Positions 9,015 through 16,938 of a stretch of DNA of 64,000 nucleotides are shown piece by piece. Location: contig NZ_CP071849.1 of NCBI RefSeq assembly GCF_023716565.1, positions 372,001 to 436,000 on the forward strand. Direction: 5' to 3'. Positions within the stretch are counted from its first letter, which is position 1. Each line of letters begins with the position of its first letter. The DNA comes from Vibrio sp. SCSIO 43136. Its GTDB lineage: Bacteria; Pseudomonadota; Gammaproteobacteria; Enterobacterales; Vibrionaceae. The translations under genes and the position numbers were made by a program. Below the pieces are notes generated by a model that saw only the letters and a list, made by a program, of their open reading frames with translations, was not told the origin of the DNA and ran no database searches.

Positions 9015-9800
9015 ATGAGAACCTTTTATATTTGCTCGCAACTGATGAAGCTATCGCTTTTATTGCTGCTATCTTCTGTGGTGCTGACAGTTAGTGCCCA
9101 GACACAGCAGGAAGACGGAAATCTGCAAACAGAGCCATTTAAGATGTTGATCAGTTACCCAGAGCACACCGAAGTGTATCAGGTGGTCACCAAGATTTAC
9201 CGTAAGTTGTTTGACCGTTTGGATATGGATATTGAATTTATTTATCGTCCACTCAAACGAGGTGCCATGGATATTTCCACCGGCAAATATGATGGTGAAA
9301 CTGGGCGAAGTTTGCAGTATGAAAATTCAGAATCCAATGTGGTAAGAGTCAGAGAGCCACTTTATATCGCTACACTGGCTGCTTTCGTCAAGGGGGAGGC
9401 AATTAGTGGGTTAAATGGCTGGAAGAGTTTGCAAGATACGCCTTATCGAGTGAACTATCGAAGAGGGGCGAATGTACCAGAGTTGAACCTGCCTAATCTA
9501 GTTAACCCTAAACAGCTATCTGTTGTGAATACGGCAGACCAAGGGATTAAAAAACTGTTACTCGGTCGAACCGATATTTATGTTGATTCCAAAATTAATG
9601 TCACGTCTGCACTACAACAGTTTACCCCACATGACCAACAGGCTGTCCGCCAAGCAGGTGTGCTAGAGCGGGTTCCTCTGTATATGTATCTTCACAAAAA
9701 ACATGAGGATTTAGAGCCTAAATTACGGCTGATGTTGATCGTAATAAAACGTGAGAATGTGGTTGAGAAAGCGGTAAATGAAGTCTATCAGAACAAGTAA
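9015..9800 (+). CDS. periplasmic solute-binding-like protein (SBP family 3 fold)
   Basis: A 261-residue exported protein with a signal peptide ending near 'VVLTVSA'. The sequence 'FKMLISYPEHTEVYQVVTKIYRKLFDRL' followed by 'FIYRPLKRGAMDISTGKYDGETGR' resembles the ligand-binding lobes of amino-acid-type ABC solute-binding proteins. Vibrio genomes carry many such orphan proteins. No permease or ATPase gene is adjacent, so a sensory or orphan role is as likely as transport. The start could instead be the ATG at 9045, which gives a more compact signal peptide (MKLSLLLLL). Confidence 0.75.
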   Translation: MRTFYICSQLMKLSLLLLLSSVVLTVSAQTQQEDGNLQTEPFKMLISYPEHTEVYQVVTKIYRKLFDRLDMDIEFIYRPLKRGAMDISTGKYDGETGRSLQYENSESNVVRVREPLYIATLAAFVKGEAISGLNGWKSLQDTPYRVNYRRGANVPELNLPNLVNPKQLSVVNTADQGIKKLLLGRTDIYVDSKINVTSALQQFTPHDQQAVRQAGVLERVPLYMYLHKKHEDLEPKLRLMLIVIKRENVVEKAVNEVYQNK

Positions 9801-9813
9801 TAGATTACATTTG

Positions 9814-9850
9814 AAGGGTGTTGGCCATACTGGCTCAACACCCTTTTTAG
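9814..9850 (+). terminator. rho-independent terminator between convergent genes
   Basis: AAGGGTGTTG (9814-9823) pairs with CAACACCCTT (9836-9845), and a T-run follows on the plus strand. The stem may also slow the opposing desaturase transcript. Confidence 0.8.
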
Positions 9851-9853
9851 AAC

Positions 9854-11005
9854 CTAAGTCAGCTTCGCTTGAGTGGCGATTTTGACTTCAGCAATGGTTT
9901 GTTCCCACTGATTTCGCTGAGTATCTAGTCCTACCTTGATCTGTTCGCATCTTAGCTTCAACACCGAGTATTCATACTTTCTTGCCAAGTTTTCGCGCTT
10001 GGATTCTAGCAGCTGTTTCTTGAGCTCATAGTATTCGGTCATCTGTGCAACCAGTGCGTCGAACTCCAGTTGTAATTTATCACTAAACTGCTGAGCATTT
10101 TGTAGCTTGGTGAGGTTGTCTTGCGCTTTCTTGAGGCTCATTTGTGCGCGCGCTTTTTCTATTTTGAGTTGGGTAGGTTTTCTTAGCTTGCTGGCAAGAC
10201 CTAAAAACTCACAGCTTTTAATTAACCATTTGGTTGGATCGTACTGCCACCAGTAGATACCGTTGCGGTAATCATTCTCAAAAATATGATGATAGTTATG
10301 GTAGCCCTCTCCAAAGGTGAAGAACGCCAAGATACCGTTATCACGTGCCGTGTTTTTGTCCGTGTAAGGCTGAGATCCCCAGATATGTGCGAGCGAGTTG
10401 ATAAAGAAAGTTGTGTGGTGGTTAAGTACTAAGCGCACTGCACCTACCATAAGCAGCATTCCAATAATGTCCTGATAGATGATTCCGAGCAGTAGCGGAA
10501 CACCCAAGTTCATCAATATTGCCAATGGGACATAGTATTTGTGCTGCCACATAACAATTTTGTCTTTTTGTAAGTCGCGGCAGTTACCGTAGTCAGAATA
10601 AGTAGCTTTGTTGTAGTGGCGAAGCATCCAACCCATGTGCGAAAACCAAAAACCTCGCTTAGCGGAGTACGGATCTTTGTCATTGTTGTCCACGTGCTTA
10701 TGGTGAACACGATGGTCAGAAGACCAATGCAAGGCACTATTTTGAAGGGCAAAAGCGCCACCAAGCCCAAAAATAAATCTTAAGCTAGAGTGAGCTTGAA
10801 AAGCTTTGTGTGACCAAAGACGGTGGTAGCCAGCGGTAATAGATAAGTTACAAAATGAGAAGGTGATCACTAGCCACACCCAGTGCCAGACGGAATAGCC
10901 TTGGGTCAAGCCATACCAAGGTGCCGCAACAACGGCCAGTAACATACTAAAACTAAAGATAAAAACGTTGAGCCATATCAGAGGTGGCTTGGTTTGCGAA
11001 ACCAT
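9854..11005 (-). CDS. acyl-CoA (delta-9 type) fatty-acid desaturase with coiled-coil tail
   Basis: A 383-residue integral-membrane desaturase. Three histidine boxes are intact: HRLWSH, HRVHH and HNYHH. They ligate the di-iron centre that introduces a double bond into acyl chains. Four hydrophobic segments surround the boxes. After the catalytic domain (about residue 275 onward) comes a charged region of roughly 100 residues predicted as coiled coil ('KARAQMSLKKAQDNLTKL'), which is unusual for the core family. The ATG at 11005 follows GGACTCATAATC. A longer reading back to 11056 would run through a FabR-like operator at 11048-11065, so the shorter start is preferred. The likely role is adjusting membrane fluidity. 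Confidence 0.9.
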   Translation of the reverse strand: MVSQTKPPLIWLNVFIFSFSMLLAVVAAPWYGLTQGYSVWHWVWLVITFSFCNLSITAGYHRLWSHKAFQAHSSLRFIFGLGGAFALQNSALHWSSDHRVHHKHVDNNDKDPYSAKRGFWFSHMGWMLRHYNKATYSDYGNCRDLQKDKIVMWQHKYYVPLAILMNLGVPLLLGIIYQDIIGMLLMVGAVRLVLNHHTTFFINSLAHIWGSQPYTDKNTARDNGILAFFTFGEGYHNYHHIFENDYRNGIYWWQYDPTKWLIKSCEFLGLASKLRKPTQLKIEKARAQMSLKKAQDNLTKLQNAQQFSDKLQLEFDALVAQMTEYYELKKQLLESKRENLARKYEYSVLKLRCEQIKVGLDTQRNQWEQTIAEVKIATQAKLT

Positions 11006-11047
11006 GATTATGAGTCCTTTGAGCTTACAAGTGTGCGCTAGAGTATC

Positions 11048-11065
11048 AGCGTACACCTGTAAGTC
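11048..11065. promoter_or_regulatory. FabR-like operator upstream of the desaturase
   Basis: AGCGTACACCTGTAAGTC has one half that matches the FabR palindrome (AGCGTACA-NN-TGTACGCT) exactly and a second half that keeps TGTA. FabR represses unsaturated fatty acid genes in gamma-proteobacteria. The position just upstream of a desaturase makes biological sense, but binding is inferred. Confidence 0.5.
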
Positions 11066-11124
11066 AAATGACAGTTTGTAAATTGTTATTTGTAAGGCTT
11101 TTAATTGTGCAATTTGGGTAACAA

Positions 11125-12324
11125 TTAGGTCTCAATTGCCAAGTTGAGAGCTTTTGACGAGCGTTGGCTTACTAGCCACATGGTTAAAGTTGCGATTAGA
11201 ACGGTGACTGCAATGGCGATGAATCCATAGTCGGTCAGTTGGTAGTGGGCCAAAAAGGCAATCAAGGTGTAGCTTAGGCTTTGGACTAGAGTAGAAAACA
11301 TCGCCAAACCACCGTCGATGCGACCACGCTCTTCAATCGCCACGCTGTGGTGGAGTAGATTGGTTCGAGCGATTCGATTGAGGGCATTGAAGAAGCCAAA
11401 TACTAGCGTTAGCAATACAATGTAAATTGGTGAGAGCAGTGCAGACATGGCAAACAGAACGGTGCTGAGAACAAACATGCTGCCAAGCATCAACTTCCAT
11501 TGTGAGTAGGCGGCTAATAGCCTTGCGACAAACACACCTGTAACAAGGGACCCAATACCAAAGGCCATGCTGTAGGCTGCTAAAAAATCTCCTGGTACGT
11601 TGTTTTCAGCAAACCAAATCGGGACCAGCTTGCCTAGATAGGTCACTACTGGGTAGCCAAGACACGAGAGAAATATAAAAGTAAAAAACTGCGGTTTACC
11701 ACTGAATATCTGCTTACTGTCACTGAGTTGTTTGAGGAACGGCACTCGTTTGCTCTTTCTAACTTTGCGTCGGTATGGCGTTACTAGGTAGCAGAGGGTA
11801 GAAAGGCTTGACGCTACAACCGCAAACAGTGCGAACTGTTGCATTCCCCACAACTCAAGCAAAATCACACCTAATGCCCCAGCACCAAGGGTTGTGCCTT
11901 GCATTACAAGTTCTTGGTAACTGGCAATTTTGGCATACTCATGTGGCTCATAGTTTTCTTGGGTAAATGCGCTATTGGCACTCCATGCGATGTTATTGGT
12001 GACCCAAAAAATGATTTGAGCGAGCGCTAGCATCCATACGTTGCCTAATTCAAAGCTAAACATTATTAAAACGGTAAAGGCGGTGATCACCTGTGCGATT
12101 TGAACACCGATAAGTACCTTCTTACGAGACTGGCGGTCGATCAGAGTGGCAAAAAACGGGGTGGACACAAACGACAGGCCAGTACATGTGAGGGCCACTA
12201 GAGCGACAAATGCGCCCATATCACCCTGTTTGAGCATCACCCAAGGTAGCGCCATCATAAATAAACCCGAGCTGATGCCATCGAAAAAGAATCCTGATAA
12301 GTAGGGTATGGTTTTTTTGAACAT
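11125..12324 (-). CDS. MFS exporter, predicted SoxR target
   Basis: A 399-residue major facilitator superfamily protein with about 12 transmembrane helices. The inter-helix 2-3 loop 'FFATLIDRQSRKKVLIG' is a variant of the MFS motif A (D-R-x-x-x-K). It belongs to the drug-efflux-like group of the superfamily, and the substrate is unknown. It starts 92 bases from soxR on the opposite strand. A consensus SoxR box sits within a promoter with a 19-base spacer directed at this gene, so oxidised SoxR is expected to switch it on. A strong AGGAGG lies eight bases before the ATG. Export of redox-cycling compounds would fit this context but is an inference. Confidence 0.9.
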   Translation of the reverse strand: MFKKTIPYLSGFFFDGISSGLFMMALPWVMLKQGDMGAFVALVALTCTGLSFVSTPFFATLIDRQSRKKVLIGVQIAQVITAFTVLIMFSFELGNVWMLALAQIIFWVTNNIAWSANSAFTQENYEPHEYAKIASYQELVMQGTTLGAGALGVILLELWGMQQFALFAVVASSLSTLCYLVTPYRRKVRKSKRVPFLKQLSDSKQIFSGKPQFFTFIFLSCLGYPVVTYLGKLVPIWFAENNVPGDFLAAYSMAFGIGSLVTGVFVARLLAAYSQWKLMLGSMFVLSTVLFAMSALLSPIYIVLLTLVFGFFNALNRIARTNLLHHSVAIEERGRIDGGLAMFSTLVQSLSYTLIAFLAHYQLTDYGFIAIAVTVLIATLTMWLVSQRSSKALNLAIET

Positions 12325-12352
12325 AAATTCGCCTCCTGCGTTGTTAGTTGCT

Positions 12353-12383
12353 ACTCTAAAACCTCAAGTTAAGTTGAGGTAAA
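12353..12383 (-). promoter_or_regulatory. SoxR box inside a 19-base-spacer promoter for the MFS gene
   Basis: CCTCAAGTTAAGTTGAGG (12362-12379) differs by one base from the E. coli soxS operator that I recall. On the minus strand TTTACC (-35) and TAGAGT (-10) flank it with a 19-base spacer, the over-long spacing that MerR-family activators correct by DNA distortion. The box also covers the region just upstream of soxR, so autoregulation is possible. Confidence 0.85.
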
Positions 12384-12416
12384 GCACTTTTTTAACGCAT
12401 AGGAGGGGGTGTTGAG

Positions 12417-12839
12417 ATGGATCTCAGTGTGGGTGAAGTAGCGAAGCGTTCAGGGGTAAAAGTCTCTGCACTGCATTTTTATGAACAGAAAGAGTTGATT
12501 TCCAGTTGGCGAAATTCGGGTAATCAGCGCCGTTACCATCGTGGTGTTCTGAGAAGGATCGCAGTAATTAAGGCGGCGCAACAAGTTGGCCTGACGCTTG
12601 AAGAGATCGCCCAAGCGATGGCGCATTTGCCTAAACATCAAGCGCCCAGCAAAGCTGAGTGGGAAAAAATGAGCCGAGGATGGCAGACACTGTTAGAGCA
12701 GCGCATTGCCAAAATTGAAGCGCTACAAAGTAAGCTAAGTAATTGTATTGGCTGTGGGTGCTTGTCACTTGATAGCTGTGCGTTGTATAACCCTGAAGAT
12801 GAATTGGGTGACAACCACTCAGGGCCGCAATTGTTGTAA
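12417..12839 (+). CDS. soxR: redox-sensitive transcriptional activator SoxR
   Basis: A 140-residue MerR-family protein. The winged helix-turn-helix starts at 'SVGEVAKRSGVKVSALHFYEQKELI', a dimerisation coiled coil covers about 80-118, and the [2Fe-2S] ligands 'CIGCGCLSLDSC' give the SoxR-specific C-x2-C-x-C-x5-C spacing. Oxidation or nitrosylation of the cluster activates transcription. There is no soxS nearby. As in most bacteria outside the enterics, SoxR here probably acts directly on its adjacent targets. The ribosome site GGAGGGGG fits the ATG. It is followed after nine bases by the OsmC-like gene, which suggests an operon. Confidence 0.95.
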   Translation: MDLSVGEVAKRSGVKVSALHFYEQKELISSWRNSGNQRRYHRGVLRRIAVIKAAQQVGLTLEEIAQAMAHLPKHQAPSKAEWEKMSRGWQTLLEQRIAKIEALQSKLSNCIGCGCLSLDSCALYNPEDELGDNHSGPQLL

Positions 12840-12848
12840 GGAAATAAG

Positions 12849-13247
12849 ATGCAAGCAGAAGTAAGTTGGGTAGATGGTCTTAAATTTTTAGGTACGTCTC
12901 AATCGGGTCATTCAATTGTGATGGACGGCAAGGGCGGTGATAGTGCGCCGAGTCCAATGGAAATGGTATTGATGGCCGCAGGCGGCTGTAGCTCGGTCGA
13001 TGTTGTGGCAGGGCTGAAAGATCAAGGCCAACAAGTGACCGGCTGCGTAGCGAAGCTGACCACAGAACGCCGTGAAACCGCACCAAGAATATTTACTGCG
13101 ATAAATATCCACTTTGAAGTGAGTGGGCAGGATCTGGATTCAGAATTGGTTGCAAAAGCGGCTAAAGATTCACTAGAAAAGTACTGTTCAGTCTGTTTGA
13201 TGCTCGGAGGAGGGGTTGAAATGACCCATACTTGGGAGGTTGTTTGA
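12849..13247 (+). CDS. OsmC/Ohr family protein, YhfA-like
   Basis: A 132-residue protein of the OsmC fold. 'APSPMEMVLMAAGGCSSVDVV' contains the first conserved cysteine and 'YCSVCLMLG' the second pair region. Members of the OsmC/Ohr superfamily are thiol peroxidases acting on organic peroxides, and the YhfA subgroup is less well characterised. It starts nine bases after soxR with AAGGAAATAAG as ribosome site and is probably co-transcribed. The link with SoxR supports a role in oxidative stress. A strong bidirectional terminator ends the unit. Confidence 0.9.
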   Translation: MQAEVSWVDGLKFLGTSQSGHSIVMDGKGGDSAPSPMEMVLMAAGGCSSVDVVAGLKDQGQQVTGCVAKLTTERRETAPRIFTAINIHFEVSGQDLDSELVAKAAKDSLEKYCSVCLMLGGGVEMTHTWEVV

Positions 13248-13262
13248 TATTTTATTAATACT

Positions 13263-13289
13263 AAAAAAGGCGCACGAAGCGCCTTTTTT
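13263..13289. terminator. bidirectional terminator
   Basis: AAAAAAGGCGC-ACGAA-GCGCCTTTTTT serves both the OsmC-like gene and the opposing barrel gene. Confidence 0.95.
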
Positions 13290-13311
13290 GATTAGATGTA
13301 GAAACTACTGA

Positions 13312-13875
13312 TTAGAAGCGGTAACCAACCATCAAAGATACGTTCTGCTGGTACTTGTGTTCAATATCCATATCAGAGATATGCATATCACCGTCCATCA
13401 TTTTCACATCTTGTTTAGCAGCAAAAGTGTAGTGCAGGTTAACATTCCAGTTATCTGTTACATCGTAGCCTAGGCCAACAAATGGACGTACAACAGAGTT
13501 GTCACCTTTCGCTGATTTGTTGCCAAGGAGAGGAAGATTAAGGGTAGTGCCTGCATCTACATTAGACATGGTAGCACCTGCTTTAAATGCGATGCCATTA
13601 TCTAGACGGTAACCACCATAGATAGAGTAGTCTTTTTGCTCAGTGGCAACATAACCTAACTCAGGAAGTTCTTCAACGTGTGGGTTAGATTCAGTTAGAG
13701 TGTTGTAACCTTGTACACCCACGATAAATTGCTTGTAGCCAGCTTCAAGCGCGATAGCGCTACCGTTAGCTGTATCGTAACCGCCTAGGAATGCGAAATC
13801 GAAATCTGATTTTTCTTCTGCCGCAAATGCGTTTAGAGAAGTAAGAAGAGCGGCTGCGATTGCTAGTTTTTTCAT
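13312..13875 (-). CDS. small outer-membrane beta-barrel protein
   Basis: A 187-residue exported protein. It has a signal peptide MKKLAIAAALLTSLNAFAA, amphipathic strands such as 'SIYGGYRLDNGIAFKAG' and 'WNVNLHYTFAAK', and a terminal Met-Val-Gly-Tyr-Arg-Phe that fits a BAM recognition end. It is predicted to be an eight-stranded OmpA/OmpW-sized barrel. Its function is unknown. It is monocistronic: a strong terminator lies downstream, and it has its own ribosome site (GAGGTTTAAA) before the ATG. Confidence 0.85.
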   Translation of the reverse strand: MKKLAIAAALLTSLNAFAAEEKSDFDFAFLGGYDTANGSAIALEAGYKQFIVGVQGYNTLTESNPHVEELPELGYVATEQKDYSIYGGYRLDNGIAFKAGATMSNVDAGTTLNLPLLGNKSAKGDNSVVRPFVGLGYDVTDNWNVNLHYTFAAKQDVKMMDGDMHISDMDIEHKYQQNVSLMVGYRF

Positions 13876-13986
13876 TTTAAACCTCAGTAAGGTGAACGTT
13901 TGCTTAACTGAGGTTTAATGTAATACCTAGCGAATTGTTCAATGTCATCGTATTGTTATTTTGAACACTGTTTTGTTAGCTCTATG

Positions 13987-14439
13987 TCAGGCGAGCTTTC
14001 TAGCTCGATAGCTCTTGAATACCCAGATAGGACCTATTAATAGAAATTGGATGTCATCGAAGAAGGAGGGTTTTTTGCCTTCTATCTTGTGGCCAACAAA
14101 CTGCATTATCCATAAAACAACGAATAAACCGATAGAGTATTCCAATAGTGGTTTGCCATTGCTCTCTACAATTGCTACCAATCCGATACACACCAAACTA
14201 AAGGCTGCCATGATTAACATGATTGGAATCGATAGCCGAGCATAAAACGCCAATGCGAAGGCGAGCACTATGTATACCCAGTTGATAGTCGTCTCGAACA
14301 CATTAAGTTGGGGCAGACACCAAAGTAGTCCAACAATAGATAAGTAAATGCCCGGCACTGCGACTTTATGGATCATTACATTGGTTTTGTTTTGATGGCT
14401 TTCGGCGTAAGCCGCTAGCCAATCTTCTAGAGTTCGCAT
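13987..14439 (-). CDS. DUF962/Mpo1-like membrane protein
   Basis: A 150-residue protein beginning 'MRTLEDWLAAYAESHQNKTN'. The 'YAESHQNKTNVMIHKVAVP' segment is the family signature, with conserved His residues, and three to four membrane helices follow. The yeast relative Mpo1 is an Fe(II)-dependent dioxygenase in 2-hydroxy fatty acid alpha-oxidation, but bacterial members are uncharacterised. The H-x-x-x-x-N and I-H-K pattern matches the proposed metal site. It is probably monocistronic, with no obvious functional link to its neighbours. Confidence 0.85.
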   Translation of the reverse strand: MRTLEDWLAAYAESHQNKTNVMIHKVAVPGIYLSIVGLLWCLPQLNVFETTINWVYIVLAFALAFYARLSIPIMLIMAAFSLVCIGLVAIVESNGKPLLEYSIGLFVVLWIMQFVGHKIEGKKPSFFDDIQFLLIGPIWVFKSYRARKLA

Positions 14440-14548
14440 CCTTTATCCTTATTTGTTGCGAAAATGTTAATTTCATTTTTGGCGTGGTACGATGAGTTAG
14501 CAAGTCTCTAGCGATGAAACTGAGATCTTTCCACCAGTTTTATCGCAA

Positions 14549-14575
14549 AAGGCCCCAAGCTAAGCTTGAGACCTT
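14549..14575 (-). terminator. terminator after the Lcl-domain gene
   Basis: On the minus strand an imperfect 12-base stem (arms 14564-14575 and 14549-14560, loop TTA) is followed by TTTTGCG. It has two mismatches and is of moderate strength. Confidence 0.55.
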
Positions 14576-14581
14576 CAATTT

Positions 14582-16117
14582 TTACCGTGATGGTGGGGCA
14601 GGTATCTCATCTTCAGTGAGGTAGCCATCCCCATTTCTATCTAACCTATCAAAGTCTTGCGCCAATGGCCCTCTCACTTCTTGACGAGAAAGTTTGCCAT
14701 CGTTGTTGCGGTCAAGGTCCGTCATTGGGTTTCTGCCACCTCTAGGGTCTTTCATATCGCCTTCAGGTCGGGTGCGATTGTTATTTGTTTGGTTAGGTTT
14801 GCTTCTCATCGCCCCTTGTTCAGAGGTATTGGTGATGGTGGCGACAAACTGGGTGCGGGATTCGCCTTGTGGGCTCTCAACCCATTGACTGTGGTTATCT
14901 GTCACGCAGCGCACCATGTTGTCGATTCGAATCGAATCACCTTGCGGCCCTTTGCCGTCTGGGTAACGACTTGCATCACCAACCTTGTCATCACTTCGCT
15001 GAGCACCTGCACCATGGACATCAAGCCAAGTACCTTTCATTTTGCCCATGGAACGACCAAATGAGACATAAGCTCCCGCTTTGGCGTTCTGAGTGTTGAG
15101 ATGGGTAGTACTGCTCCAGTAGTTAGCGTAATCCTTGTTGCCCGCCTCGTTGGTGATAGCCGTGGCGTTGAAGAGAGGATCAATCGCTGCGCTATCAGTT
15201 GTATCTGGTGAACGGCTATAATCGACGATCGATTGAAGTTCTTTCACGTTTGGTAAGCGCCACGCGTCACTGCCCGCCAAGGTTAAGTTTTCACAAAAAG
15301 CTAAAGCGGTTGGGAAATCCATGGCTTTAGCACTGTCGCTTTGTTGCCAAGTAAGTCCTGTGGCGTGGTCGGTAATCGTGTCATTGCTGTTGGCTACAAA
15401 CTTATTGATGCCATAATCGGTGTTTCCTCGCACTGGCATAACGTAGAAGGTTTTTTCATCACCACGTGGTGAAGTTAGCCCGTAACCTTTGATTCGGCCG
15501 TCAATGAAGTTAACACCAAACATGGTTTCATCCCCTTTCATGGTGGTCGATACATACTTAGTGGACGTTGCATACTGGCTATCAATTAAGCGCTCTCCGG
15601 CTTCCATATCGCCGCTGTTAAAATCAAAGTAATCGATATGAATGAAAGGAGTGAGATTGTAGGAGCCTTCTTTCACTCCGCTTGGGTCCTGACCATCAAA
15701 CAAGATAAGCGAGTAAAGCTCTTTAATCGTAGGCAGACGCCAGTCGGAATAACCCGATGTTTTAAGGCTCGCAACATACGCTAGAGCTTGCTCGTAGGTC
15801 ATCTTGTCATGAACGTTGATAACACCATCGCCATTGGTATCGGTAGAGTTACGCCACATCAGGCCAGTGACATTATCTGTTATCGTACCGTCGAGGTTGT
15901 TGTAATAGCTCGGCTGAAAACCTTGATACTGCGCATCTTGCCCGTAGGTCTGTTCACCTTTGGTGGGACAGCTGGCGAGTACGTCATTGAGGCCAATACA
16001 AGTTCTCTGGTTAGTATCAACAATCGGGTAGGTTAAAGTGTTGGCTTGTGCTTGCATTGCCGCAAGAGCCGACAAAATGGCAATGGTGAACTGGTGCTTG
16101 CGAGTAAAGGTCTTCAT
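14582..16117 (-). CDS. exported Lcl-domain (DUF1566) protein with C-terminal EF-hands
   Basis: A 511-residue exported protein with a signal peptide at about 1-25. Two Lcl/DUF1566 modules follow, at about 60-235 and 245-410. Each shows the 'TGLMW'/'TGLTW' opener, a 'WRLP.(I/V)KEL' core and a 'YWSST'-type block near the end of the second. A low-complexity polar linker leads to two EF-hand loops, 'DLDRNNDGKLSRQE' and 'DRLDRNGDGYLTEDE', with the full set of acidic Ca-binding positions. It lies directly downstream of a two-component pair on the same strand. Calcium-dependent sensing, adhesion or matrix binding is plausible but not shown. Confidence 0.85.
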   Translation of the reverse strand: MKTFTRKHQFTIAILSALAAMQAQANTLTYPIVDTNQRTCIGLNDVLASCPTKGEQTYGQDAQYQGFQPSYYNNLDGTITDNVTGLMWRNSTDTNGDGVINVHDKMTYEQALAYVASLKTSGYSDWRLPTIKELYSLILFDGQDPSGVKEGSYNLTPFIHIDYFDFNSGDMEAGERLIDSQYATSTKYVSTTMKGDETMFGVNFIDGRIKGYGLTSPRGDEKTFYVMPVRGNTDYGINKFVANSNDTITDHATGLTWQQSDSAKAMDFPTALAFCENLTLAGSDAWRLPNVKELQSIVDYSRSPDTTDSAAIDPLFNATAITNEAGNKDYANYWSSTTHLNTQNAKAGAYVSFGRSMGKMKGTWLDVHGAGAQRSDDKVGDASRYPDGKGPQGDSIRIDNMVRCVTDNHSQWVESPQGESRTQFVATITNTSEQGAMRSKPNQTNNNRTRPEGDMKDPRGGRNPMTDLDRNNDGKLSRQEVRGPLAQDFDRLDRNGDGYLTEDEIPAPPSR

Positions 16118-16173
16118 TATGCTTTCCCCTTATTGGTATAGGTTAAGCCTAAAAACCAATTTCGAAGCAAATA

Positions 16174-16197
16174 TGGAGAGAATGTGGTTTCTCTCCA
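16174..16197 (-). terminator. hairpin between the response regulator and Lcl genes
   Basis: TGGAGAGAA and TTCTCTCCA form a nine-pair stem with a short loop. The tail on the minus strand is TATTTGC, a poor U-tract, so this may attenuate rather than stop transcription into the Lcl gene. Confidence 0.45.
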
Positions 16198-16212
16198 TCA
16201 CTAAGTACAATA

Positions 16213-16893
16213 CTAGGCGAGGGGAAGCTCCATTTTGTACCCAACGCTGTAGATGGACTTAATGTAGTCACTTTCAGGATCAACTTTTTGCATTTTCTTG
16301 CGTAAGTTTTTGATATGGCTATCGATAGTTCGATCAGATACGACACGGTGATCATCGTAGATACAATCGATCAGCTGGTCACGTGAGAATATTCGACCTT
16401 GGTGGTCAAACAAATGATTGAGCAGACGAAATTCAGCGGGAGTGAGGGTTAACTCGTTACCATTGAGCTTACAAATCATGGCTTGCTGATCGAGTTCTAA
16501 TCCATGTTTGAATCTTGGTGCCGTCGCTTTTTGCGAGCGGCGTAATACATTTTTGATACGAGCGATAACTTCTCGTGGACTGTAGGGTTTGCAGATATAG
16601 TCATCCGCCCCAAGCTCCAATCCGAGCAAACGGTCAATTTCTTCCACTTTGGCCGTTGCCATGATGACGGGGATCTCACTAAAGGTTCTCAATTCTCGAA
16701 AAATATCGAGACCATCTCGATTGGGCAGCATTAGATCGAGCAGGATAAGATCTGGAGTGTTGGTTCTTAACCATGGAATAGCGTCTGCACCGTCATCGAT
16801 TAAGTGGCTATTGAACCCTGCGTGCTGCAAGTATTCTTGCATTACGCTTCCAAGAGAGGGCTCGTCTTCAATCACTAGAATAGTTTGTGTCAC
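16213..16893 (-). CDS. OmpR-family response regulator
   Basis: A 226-residue protein. Its receiver domain (about 3-115) has acidic residues 'EDE', the phosphoacceptor aspartate in 'LILLDLMLPNRDG' and the 'KPYSPREV' lysine. A winged-helix DNA-binding domain follows, with 'LTPAEFRLLNHLFDHQGRIF' and 'DRTIDSHIKNLRKKM'. It is partnered by the histidine kinase immediately upstream (45-base gap, same strand). The closest general type is BaeR/CpxR/RstA-like. The adjacent EF-hand protein gene is the best candidate target. Confidence 0.93.
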   Translation of the reverse strand: MTQTILVIEDEPSLGSVMQEYLQHAGFNSHLIDDGADAIPWLRTNTPDLILLDLMLPNRDGLDIFRELRTFSEIPVIMATAKVEEIDRLLGLELGADDYICKPYSPREVIARIKNVLRRSQKATAPRFKHGLELDQQAMICKLNGNELTLTPAEFRLLNHLFDHQGRIFSRDQLIDCIYDDHRVVSDRTIDSHIKNLRKKMQKVDPESDYIKSIYSVGYKMELPLA

Positions 16894-16938
16894 TGGGTCT
16901 TCCTTTATCTCTTCGTAGTCCTATTTTCTACGTGATCC

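Noticed and set aside
14657..15064. Plus-strand frame of 135 codons antisense to the Lcl-domain gene
   Set aside because: The opposite strand encodes a clear conserved protein; this frame has no ribosome site or motif.
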